Positions 55,036 to 64,000 of a stretch of DNA of 64,000 nucleotides are shown one piece after another (positions within the stretch are counted from its first letter, which is position 1; every line of letters begins with the position of its first letter). The stretch comes from Bettongia penicillata ogilbyi (lineage: Eukaryota; Chordata; Mammalia; Diprotodontia; Potoroidae): positions 1,632,729 to 1,696,728 of the forward strand of contig JAJHZJ010000416.1 of the NCBI GenBank assembly GCA_023548195.1, in the 5' to 3' direction. The position numbers and the translations under genes are program-made. The notes under the pieces are model-generated. The model was not told the origin of the DNA, made no database searches, and worked only from the letters and a program-made list of their open reading frames with translations.

Positions 55036-55300
55036 GTCAAGGATAAAAATAAAAATCATAGCATTTACTACACGCCATCACTATGCTAAGCACTCTACAA
55101 ATAATTTGTCATTTGATCCTCACCATAACCCTGTGAGGTAGGTATCATTATCCCATTTGGCAAATAACGAAACTGAAACAAAGGTTAAGTGACTTGTATA
55201 GGGTCACACAGTAAGTGTGTAAGGCTAGATTTTAACTCAGGTCTTCCTGACTCTAGGGCTAGTTATTTATTTACTGTGCCAACTAGCTGTTCCCATGATA
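55036..55300 (-). mobile_element. MIR-like CORE-SINE inserted in L2
   Basis: 'gctaagcactctacaaataa', 'tgaggtaggtatcattatcc', 'cttgtatagggtcacacagt' and 'actcaggtcttcctgactct'. Confidence 0.88.
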
Positions 55301-55791
55301 CTCAGGTTGCTAGCCTAGGTGACTGGGAGGATGGTGGTGCCCTCTGTATTAATATAGAAGTTTGGATGGGAGTAGGCTTTGAAGGGAAAGTTCATGAGTT
55401 CTTTTGGGGATGGGCTCTATTTAAAATGTCTGTAAGACATCTACTTAAAGATATTCAATTAGCAGTTGAAAATGCAAGATGGGAAGTAAAGAGAGTGCTC
55501 AAGGTTGGACCAATAAATCTAAGAATCATCTGCATATAGGTGAGGGAGATTGCTATTAAAGTCACAAAAAGATTCGCTGCAGGATTATTTATTTAAGTAA
55601 CAGACTTTTCAGATAAGATAACCCTATTACACAAAGCAAGTTATTTATGTTTGTATGTATAATGTGGCAGAGGTCAAAGGTGTGGATTGATAGAAGATTG
55701 GAGTGATGAATAACAACTGAATGAGGACTGGGGAGGGTGATGGATAGTCCCCTTCTCCCAAGGAGACTTGGCATATACCAGCAAATTCATA

Positions 55792-56085
55792 GGTGGTGAT
55801 AATGGTGTTCAGTCATTCCCAATTCTTCATGACTCCATTTGGGGTTTTCTTGGCAAAGATACTGGAGTCATTTGCCATTTCCATCTCCAGCTCATCTTAC
55901 AGATAAGGAAACTGAGACAAACAGCATTAAATGACTTGTCATTTTAATAAATAATTATCCAGACTCTACCATGTATGAGGTAGGGTAGGTTATACAGCTG
56001 GTAAGTGGCTGAGGCTGGATTTGAACTCAGGAAGATGAGCCTTCCCCAGGCTTGGTGCTCTATCCATTACACTACTTAGCCGCCC
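55792..56085 (-). mobile_element. RTE-tailed CORE-SINE with internal insert
   Basis: Antisense tail 'ttcagtcattcccaattctt', 'tttggggttttcttggcaaa', core, an extra ~50-base stretch at about 55,940-55,991, then 'cagctggtaagtggctgagg' and the head end 'cttagccgccc'. Confidence 0.9.
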
Positions 56086-56460
56086 TAATTATACATCCCC
56101 ACAAAAACAGTCAGAACTACTGTGAATGAAGAAGTTATGGTGCAGACTAAGACAATTTGAGTTAACTTTGCCCTAGGTAAATTGCTCTGAGATTTAGCTT
56201 TGGGCCCTTTATGCAAGAAGAATATAAAAGTGGTTTTTAGGACTTTGGCAGAGCTCCTGAAACCCAAGGGAACTTCTTTGCTGACTACTTTTAATTTTCT
56301 TGCCAACAGCTTTTACTTTTGTGAACTACCCTGGGAACTGCTTTAACCTAGGGATATTTGTATATATTTTTATTAAAGGGATTGGTTATTTGAAACTCAT
56401 GTTCTGAGTGATACCTTAAACATGGAACTGTGACCAGCACGAACACTCATGCAGTCTGAT
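56086..56460 (+). other. Unassigned, weakly LTR-like sequence
   Basis: A TATA-type box (about 56,223-56,229) is followed by an attaaa motif about 145 bases later and a T-rich end. The layout fits an LTR, but no ends or duplication are seen. Confidence 0.25.
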
Positions 56461-57159
56461 ATTTAAAAACTCTCTCAAAATCAAAATCCCAGAAATTTCA
56501 GTTCAAACTCTTTTATCTTTTCCATTCCCAGTGTGGAAAGAGAAATTAGTTAATAACTAACCTTTGCATGAGAAAATTTCATAAAACCCGAGGCAGTTAT
56601 TAAAATCCTCTCTACCTTTTCTTTTCTTCATGTTAAATAAACTGGATTCTCATCAGTTCCCAAAGGATCCTCAGAAGCCAAAGGCAACCATTCAAAGAAC
56701 TTTTCCTTGGACCTCAATCAGTCCTATTTTTTTATATCATTTTCTCTTGTCTCCTCCTTAAGGTCTTTGCCATTGTCTCTATGCTCTCAACAAAGCTGAA
56801 GAGTCCTAAACATCACACAGTCAGCTAGCAAGGGCTCGTCCATAGCAAAAGAATCACCTTTCACCTCTGTCTTGCTCTATTGCTGGGTGGGCATGTCAGC
56901 ATGTCATATACAGAATATACCCAGAGTACAGTGGAATGGGGGAAAGATGCTGACTCTGTATTTTGAGGCTAATGGATCAAACCTCTCCCCTGCTACCTTG
57001 GCAGGTACTTTCATTGGATTAGTGCCAAGTGCTGACAAAGTTGAGAATATGCATTCATTTCTCATTCTTTTGAACAGAGAAGGATAAATCCAAAGCCACA
57101 GATTTCATTGCTCATCCTGGCCAGGAAAAATAAATTTATATATTCCTCCAAGGTATTTT
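56461..57159. other. Unassigned sequence
   Basis: No gene or repeat recognised. Confidence 0.4.
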
Positions 57160-57325
57160 CCTCAGAACAATCTCGGGGTAGACAATACAATATATCTATT
57201 GTAAAGTTAAGAAAACTAATTCACAGAGATGTTGTGACTTATCGAAGCCCTCACAGTTACTTAAGTGTTCTCCTTTCAAACCCAGATCTTCTGCTTCCAA
57301 GTCTGATATGTGCGCTCTTGGTAAT
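57160..57325 (-). mobile_element. MIR-like fragment, diverged
   Basis: 'agaaaactaattcacagaga', 'aaacccagatcttctgcttc'. Confidence 0.6.
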
Positions 57326-57559
57326 AAAAGGGGTTTGGTACAACCAATCCTCCCTTACCCACTTTTTATTTTCCCCTAGAGAAATAAATTTATTGGTACA
57401 GACAGCTCTTTGTAAGGAAACTCCCTCTACTAATATATATCAGAAAATAATCTGCAATCTATCATAGTAGAGTTTCCCAGGACATTGAGAGGTTAAATGA
57501 TTTGTCTGAGTCAACTGTTTCTTTAAGATTTCAAAATATCCATGACTTCATCAGTGTAT

Positions 57560-58360
57560 GCCAGTAACTCCTCCATCCACTGGAGTTGAAGGCTCTCACC
57601 ATTGCTCTCTTCTCTTCTCTCTTTACACTCTTTCCCCTAAAAATCTCAACCACTTTCGTGGCTTTAATTATTACCTGGTCTCATACTTCCAGTTCTCTAC
57701 TGAAAATCTCCTACGTCCTGCCTACACTTTAAACTTAAGGATTTAAAAACCAAGTTCATCAATTTGTGGCTAAAATACCCATAAGTTCTCCATTTCCGTT
57801 GATGATTCCACCAAATTCTTAGTCGCCTGAGTTCAAAACCTCCTAAGCGTCTTTGACTCATCTTCTACTCATATTTCATTAATTTATAACTCTTGTCAAT
57901 GTTGCCATTATATCCTTGGCATCCAATCCATTCTCTCCACCCATTGTGCCACCACCCTAGATCAGGGCCTTATCACCCTGGCCCAGACTGCTATAGTAGT
58001 CTCTTAATTGGCTCCTCCACTTCTAATCTCTTCTTTCCCTAAACCATTCTTCACATTGCTTCCTAATATATAGGTTGATCACTGCTCTATTTAAAAACAT
58101 TTCATGGCTATAAAATCAAATAAAAAAATCAATAACCTGAACTCCAAGTCCTGTCACCTTTTGTTTAAAGTCTACCTACATTACCTCTCACATGTTCAAT
58201 ACTGTAGTCAGCCTAGGCTAGTTCCCATTTCCTGATAAATCTTGCCCTCTTACACCCTCCTTGGAATGTCTGGCATGCCTAGAGTCAATGTTGCATATCT
58301 AAATATTGAAATTCTTCTCCTTCAGGGTCCAGCTCAGGTATTACCTTTTCTATAGAGAGA
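57560..58360 (+). mobile_element. L2 ORF2 and 3' UTR fragment
   Basis: 57,610-57,740 ('tttacactctttcccctaaa...tcgtggctttaattattacc') fits the L2 RT palm region, 57,880-58,080 ('ctagatcagggccttatcac', 'cttaattggctcctccactt') the block after it, and 58,130-58,360 the 3' coding end. A collinear but heavily decayed copy. Confidence 0.7.
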
Positions 58361-58499
58361 TTTGGCTTTCTCTGATTCCTCCCAACGAAAAGTAAACACT
58401 CCCTCGAATCTGTTAGATCAGTCAACCTGTCCTAAGCACTTAATAATTTCCCAAATTTATACTTATTCATATACATGTCTCACACCTTTCCTAAACTGT

Positions 58500-58690
58500 A
58501 ATTATCTTGTAGTACAACAGAAAATACATAGGATTTGGGTTTAGAGGACATGAGCTTAAATCCCAGTTCTTCTATTTCCTTTCTCTTTGACCCTGGGAGA
58601 GTCATTTTATCTCATCTCACCTTTTGAGATCTTTGGAGATGATCTCTAAAATAGCGTCTAATCCTAAATCTTAGAAGTTTATGGAGGCGG
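58500..58690 (+). mobile_element. CORE-SINE with CR1/L3-like tail, diverged
   Basis: 'atgagcttaaatcccagttc', 'ctttgaccctgggagagtca' and the tail 'ctctaaaatagcgtctaatc'. A possible L2 terminus ('tgcctaataaatatttacag') follows at about 58,735-58,757. Confidence 0.65.
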
Positions 58691-58759
58691 AGACTGTGTA
58701 ATAACACATCTTTGTATTCGTAACCCTTCATGTATTGCCTAATAAATATTTACAGATTA

Positions 58760-60689
58760 GAAGAGATGTTCCTCATGAATTTGCTGCAGCCAAAAACTTC
58801 ACTGCCTAGTGCTGAATATTTTTGTGACAACTGTATTCAAATTTAATTACACTAGTACTCTAACAACTGGTCATTTGCCAGACCATCACCTGGCAATCAC
58901 ATGAAATATGACAGTTTATATATGTGCTTTTTGAAGTATTACTCCAGGGTCTTCATCCTGGCATGTGAGCAACCTGTGTTCTTAAAGACTGACTATACCA
59001 GTGGAATAAAAGCTATAGCTGATCTTACCAAGTTGGAAACGTTTTGAGGATGGGTCTAGTGGCAGGCTATATGTCTTTCATTTAAGGATCAACCAAGGTA
59101 AGCAGAGAATGACTCATCACTAGAAGACTGATGCCCAGGTAATGGATTTTGTTGATCTGAATTCATAAAACAGTCTCCCAAGGCATGAAAGAAATACAGT
59201 CTGGATCAGAAGAGGGAGATACCTACACGAGTGAAATTGTAGATTATTGAAAGTGAGGTTAAAATATTTATGAATATGTGTACTAAAATGCATAGTAAAT
59301 CCTTTCTTTTTATACAAAAGGAAATTCAGCTGCTGTCTCAATATTCCTGAATCTTAAATTACTGGAGTAGAAATTAGTGAGACTTTGCTTCCCTCTCATC
59401 TTCTAGGTACCCATCTTAATGACACTGAGGCTGATCTCCTCAAAGAAAATGGAATGATTCCCTGCACTCTTCACTCATTAACATTAAGTGATAGAAAACA
59501 AAACTGCACAGAAAGAAAATTTGGATGTTTCTAGTTTTATTTTATCAAAGACTAAATGAGCCCCCTGGAGAGTCTTTTCTCCTGTGAATTCAATAATATT
59601 CTTGGATTTCTTAATTTTAATTACCAAATCTTTTCCTCTCTATTTGTTGGTGGAGCAACTTAATGGCCACCAGTATTTGCTTAAGGGTACTTGACTATAG
59701 AAAGAGCACTCTTGACTGATACTACTTTCTCCAAAACAGCTTCCTCCCATTTCTCAAGCTGTTGTATAGTACAATGCTCAACACACAACAGGTTTGCTAT
59801 AAGACATGACACACTGCAGATCTTAATTCTTTTAATGCAGAAAATCACTGCTACCTTGTAAGTGACATGTTAGGCTCTAACAATTCACTGAGTGGCATTA
59901 CCAACCTATCCTCATTTCTACTGGGAAATGAAGGTAAATCAATAGGAAGGAGCTAAGTGATTTACTAAGTGGCAAATTACAAAGCAAATCTGTGAGTATC
60001 CTATGTTCTTTACTTATCTAACCCAGTGGCTAGCTGGGCAATGCTTACCTGAGGCCACAGGGTCTAGTGACTTGTGCTAACCTCCATCATTTACCTTTCA
60101 TACAGGTTCACCCAGGGTTCATTGCCCTGGATCTGACCGTCTTTTCAGTAGGGGTATCAGGTTATCCAGTAATTCATTCCAAACGCCATCCCAGAGTCTT
60201 GAGAACAAGTGATACTTACAGAACAGCTAATCACATAAATGGTTATGAGTTTTTCCCAGAAAGCAGAGAAGTAATTTAAAAAAAAGCCAACAATGTACAA
60301 ATATGAATCTTATATGGAATAGGCAGTTTATTCCCATATATAATAAGCAATTCTGAGAATTGCTTATAGAGTGATTAGGACAGAATCCAGGGATTTATTA
60401 CAACTAATACAGTAAGTTTGCAGGCTAATGTTCAAGCCTCCTTAAAATACCCACAATCTGCAAGGTTCCTAATGAGCTATGTAATATTTCACTACCAGTT
60501 AATATAGTCTAATCAGATATTACATAGGATCTTCATTCCAGCGTCCTGTCTTTCTGACAATGACTCTTTTTTAGTTCAATCTGATTTCTGCTGCGACTGG
60601 TTCCAATAACCACTGCTACTTCTCTCCTGATCTCACTTGTCTTCGATGATCACAAAGTCCACTCTTTTTTAAAGTGATATTCTATCTTT
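58760..60689. other. Unassigned sequence, about 1.9 kb
   Basis: No coding frame of note. A faint MIR-like stretch lies at about 59,920-60,020. Otherwise no recognised elements, so this is the best candidate here for non-repetitive host DNA. Confidence 0.45.
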
Positions 60690-60867
60690 CCCCAATTATG
60701 TGTTAAAACAATTATGACCCTTGTTTTTTTAAAATTTTGAGTTCCAAATTCTCTCCTTCCCTCCCCTTGCCATTCCTTGAGACAGTAAGCAATGTGATAT
60801 AGGTTATACATGTACAATCATTTAAAACATATTTACATATTAGTCACTTTGTGGAAGATAACTTGAA

Positions 60868-60962
60868 CCAAAAGAAAGAAAGAAAAAAGAGAGAAAGCAA
60901 AAGAAAAAAGAGAGACAGAGAGGGAGGGAGGAGAGAGACAGAGAAAGAGAGAGAGAGAAAGT
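60868..60962 (+). repeat. GA/AAAG-rich purine tract
   Basis: AAAG and GAGA repeats inside the L1 3' UTR. The open frame across it is low complexity. Confidence 0.85.
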
Positions 60963-62194
60963 GCGCTTTGGTTTGCATCCAGAGACCATTAGTTCTTTCT
61001 GTGGAGGGAGACAGCGTGTTTCATCATGACTCCTTTAGGGTTGTCTTGAATCATTGTACTGTTGAAAATAGCTAAGTCATTCACAGTTGTTCATTTTACA
61101 ATATCGCTGTTACAGGGTACAATGTTCTTCTGGTTCTGCTCACTTAACTCTGCATCAGTTCATGCTAGTCTTTCCAGGTTTTTCTGAAATCATCCTGCTC
61201 ATAATTTTTTATACTACAATAGTACTCCATTATAGTCATATGCCATAACTTGTTCAGTCATTCCCTGATGGATTGGCATCCCCTCAATTTCCAATTCTTT
61301 GCCACCACAAAAGAGTTGTTACTTTAAAAAAAGCTGTACAAATAAGTCCTTTTCCTTTTTTAAAAAAACTATTTGGGAAAAGCATCTAGTAGTGGTATTG
61401 CTGAAACAAAGGGTATGCACAGTTTTGTAGTACTATGGGCACAGTTTTAAATCACTCTCCAGAATCTGAATTAGTTCACAACTCCACCAACATTAGACTA
61501 ATGCCCCAATTTTCCTACATCCCCTCCAGTATTTATCATTTTCCTTTTCTGATATATTAGCCAATCTGTAGGTATCAGTTGGTACTACAGAGTTGTTTTA
61601 ATTTGCATTTGTCTAATCAATAGTGATTTAGAGTATTTTTTGTCATCATGACTACAGATAGCTTTGATTTCTTTCTCTGAAAACTGCTTGGTCATATTCT
61701 TTGACCATTTATCAATTGGAGAATGATTTGTATTCTTATAAATTTGACTTAGTTCTATATATATTTGAGGAATGAGGCTTTTATTAGACATTTGCTATAA
61801 AGATATTTTCTTCAGTTTTCTGCTGTCTTGATTGCACTGGTTTTGTTTGTGCAAACCTTTTTTAATTTAATATAATTGAAATTATCAATTTTACATCTCA
61901 TAATACTATTTCTTATTTCCCTATCCATAGATCTGACAGGTAAACTATTCCATGGTCCCCCAATTTGCTTATGTATCACCCTTTATGTCTAAATCATGTA
62001 CTCATTTTGATCTTATCTTGTTGTATGGTGTGTGGGTCTATACCTAGTTTTTGCCATAATGTTTTTAAACTTTTCCCAGCAATTTCTGTCAAATAGTGAG
62101 TTCCTGTTCCAAGAACTTGGATCTCTGGGTTTATTAAACACTAAATTACAATGGCAATTTACTACTACATATTGTGTAGCTATATATATTAAGC

Positions 62195-62405
62195 AGGTAG
62201 GTGATACAGTGGATAGAGTTCCAGGACTGAAGCCACAAAGATTCATCTTTGTGAGTTAAAATCTGGCCTTAGATATCATCACTTAACCCTGTTTGCCTCA
62301 GATTTCTCATTTATAAAATGATCGGGAGAAGGAAAGAGCAAACAACTCCAGTATCATTACCAAGAAAACCCTAAATGGGGTCACAAAGGGGAATGACTGA
62401 AAAAT
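62195..62405 (+). mobile_element. RTE-tailed CORE-SINE inserted in L1
   Basis: Head 'agcaggtaggtgatacagtg', core 'tcacttaaccctgtttgcct', 'aagaaaaccctaaatggggt' and a tail ending in 'gaatgactgaaaaatgac'. L1 sequence continues on both sides. Confidence 0.9.
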
Positions 62406-62560
62406 GACAGCAATTGTATACCTAATTTATTCTCATCCATCACTATTTCTTAGCTAGTACCAGATTTTTCTGATGATTGCTGCTTTATGTTATAGTGTGA
62501 TATCTGATATAGCATGGCCACCTTCCTTCACATTTTAAAATTAATTTTATTCTCAATTAT

Positions 62561-62987
62561 TATTAATTGCATTCATTAACTTTTATTAATTTCATTCTTA
62601 AGCAAGGAAATACATAATACAGGCAGAGGTAGCCAAAGTATAAAACTAGTTGAATCCCTGCCCCATATGAGGAAGAACACCTTTTTTTTGCCATTATATC
62701 TAGTTACACAAAGGCCCTCTCTCCAGCATTGCTGGAAATAATATCTTACTGACTGAATTTCAGAAACTCACAGAGGTCTGCAATCCAAAAATTCACTATT
62801 CTTTTACTAAGTGTGTTACCTCACTGGCTCAGCAACCCAGGGGAGCTCAACTCAACACATCATCAGAAGCATGCAGAGAATATGTGCACATGCTTATTTT
62901 CACTTAGTTTGCGAGGGGTAGGTAGAGAATATGTATCGTTAGAATTTAATATTACCAGAGCTATATAAAAGATACTATGACTATTGG
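62561..62987. other. Unassigned sequence
   Basis: Nothing recognised. Confidence 0.4.
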
Positions 62988-63240
62988 GAGGCAGCTAGGT
63001 GGCACAGTAGGTAGAGCACTGGGCCTGGAGACAGGAAGACCTGAGTTGATATTCAACCCATCGTGACTCTGAGAAAGGCACCTCACCTTGGCTTGCCTAA
63101 GTTTCCTCATCTGTAAAATTAGGATTATAAATGTACCTACCTCACAGGGCTGTTGGGAGGGTCACGTGAGATCTTACTAGTAAAGTGTTTAGGACAGTCC
63201 CTAGAACATGGTAGGGGCTATACAAATGCTTAGTCCCTTC
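62988..63240 (+). mobile_element. MIR-like CORE-SINE with intact head
   Basis: Head 'gcagctaggtggcacagtag', core 'agtttcctcatctgtaaaat' and MIR-type tail 'acctacctcacagggctgtt...acatggtaggggctatacaa'. Well preserved. Confidence 0.9.
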
Positions 63241-63479
63241 CCCTTTGCTTCCTCTATTAACATGTTCTTAGATGAAGTCTGTGTTATGATCCTGTTGTAA
63301 GTCCAATAATAAATTCTCAAAGATATAATATTGGAAATTCTTGCAGTAAAATTATCGTGTTTGGGTGGGGGGGAGAATGCAATTATGTTCAGGTTACTTT
63401 CTATTAACACCTGTCACGAATTCATTGAGCCATAGCATGCAAAACTAGAATTGTCCTTGTGTGTATTCTTCCCTTTCAT

Positions 63480-63640
63480 TAAGGTTCATACCCTCATTTC
63501 ATAAGACGCTGAGGCCCAGTGGAAGAGTAATGATCTGACGTCAATCACACAGTTAGTCATGCATCCAGGAACAGAATCTAAGTCTCCTGACTCACAGGCC
63601 AGGGCTCTTTTCACTCTATCCCATTTCTTCCACTGAATTC
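63480..63640 (-). mobile_element. CORE-SINE fragment
   Basis: 'cataagacgctgaggcccag', 'cacacagttagtcatgcatc', 'aatctaagtctcctgactca'. Confidence 0.7.
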
Positions 63641-63689
63641 TCTCTTTCCTCCTATATTTATCCATCACTCAATAACACAATTAATATAA

Positions 63690-64000
63690 ATAATGGAGAT
63701 AAGTAAGAGCTTGAGTAAACTAGCAGAATGCAAAATAAATCCACAAAATTCAGCAGCAGTTCTATACAGTACCAGGAGAAAATGATAGTAAGATAAATTC
63801 CATTCAAAATAATATAAAATAAACAAAATATCTGAGAATTAACCATTAAGATATAATCAGGACTTAAATAAATACAACTATAAAATTAAAAAAAAACTTT
63901 TACAATGAAAAAGTAATTGTAGAAATGTTCCATACTCATGGTAGTATGAGGGGCAATATAATAAAAATTATAATAATACCTAAATTAATTGACAGATACG
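63690..64000 (+). mobile_element. L1 ORF2 fragment, continues beyond the window
   Basis: 'gcaaaataaatccacaaaat' followed by 'cagcagttctatacagtacc', and later 'catggtagtatgaggggcaa' and 'aataatacctaaattaattg', match the L1 region after the RT palm (compare 3,700-3,900). Sense orientation. Confidence 0.8.

Larger units (their letters stand above)
54275..55560 (-). mobile_element. L2 LINE (ORF2 3' half and 3' UTR)
   Basis: Contiguous minus-strand L2 from the 3' end (left, 'agtgagtacttgataaatgc') through the ORF2 C-terminus to the segment whose antisense reads 'aatctaagaatcatctgcat' at the right. A MIR at 55,036-55,300 splits it. One of the longest L2 copies here. A small related piece may lie at 54,105-54,190. 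Confidence 0.85.
60690..62560 (-). mobile_element. L1 3' segment (3' UTR and ORF2 end)
   Basis: Antisense L1 from its 3' terminus ('aaattttgagttccaaattc' at about 60,733) through the 3' UTR and ORF2 end ('ggattggcatcccctcaatt', 'actccaccaacattagacta') to 'gaatgatttgtattcttata' and onward to about 62,540. Interrupted by a purine tract (60,868-60,962) and a SINE (62,195-62,405). Confidence 0.87.

Noticed and set aside
1..64000. CRISPR arrays, rRNA genes or complete endogenous retroviruses
   Set aside because: No regularly spaced direct repeats with unique spacers, no rRNA-like stretches, and no paired LTRs around retroviral genes were seen.

Overview
The window looks like nuclear DNA of a marsupial (metatherian). 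It is AT-rich and built almost entirely of transposon layers typical of that group: MIR-like CORE-SINEs with a tRNA-type head, SINEs with an RTE/BovB-like tail, BovB-type RTE fragments, many L2 and CR1/L3-like LINE remnants, old hAT relics, L1 copies, and ORF1-only 'half-L1' (HAL1-like) elements whose 5' ends resemble placental L1 5' UTRs. I cannot name the species. I recognise no host protein-coding exon, tRNA or rRNA gene and no CRISPR array. All family names come from reading; no database search was run.

Layout. 1-4,850: an old L1 with twin-priming structure (3' segment reversed at 1-425, ORF1/ORF2 remnant at 430-4,850), itself carrying a SINE with target-site duplication and a GATA microsatellite. 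4,925-9,262: L2, CR1/L3, RTE and SINE relics and a 24-bp minisatellite. 9,778-11,270: a HAL1 copy with a perfect 15-bp duplication but no 3' end or poly(A). 12,405-15,877: L2, MIR, a candidate solo LTR, a hAT relic. 15,878-18,693: a full-length minus-strand HAL1. 18,790-26,755: L1, L2, RTE, CR1/L3 and SINE fragments. 26,900-34,250: a three-level nest, in which a CR1/L3-like copy is split by a plus-strand HAL1 that is in turn split by a minus-strand HAL1. 34,850-38,100: SINEs, L1 and L2 pieces. 38,120-43,660: a nearly complete minus-strand L1 with dead ORF1 and ORF2. 44,600-64,000: dispersed L1, L2, MIR and SINE relics, with longer unassigned stretches at 44.8-45.7, 47.8-48.8, 49.9-51.0, 56.5-57.2 and 58.7-60.7 kb.

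How the parts relate. The genes here are retrotransposon genes. The HAL1 copies carry a GC-rich 5' UTR with a YY1-type site at its tip, one RNA-binding ORF1 and a purine-rich 3' UTR with a (CA)n tract, but no endonuclease or reverse transcriptase, so they must have used L1 ORF2 protein in trans. SINEs would have depended likewise on RTE, L2 or CR1-type LINEs. Two HAL1 copies keep long open ORF1 frames (10,458-11,348 and 28,320-29,306); all ORF2-type genes seen are broken. The most unusual items are the tail-less HAL1 with intact duplications and its host-chimeric reading frame, the nested HAL1 pair, the twin-primed L1, a SINE with an apparent L1-templated patch, and a fold-back inverted repeat inside an RTE fragment.
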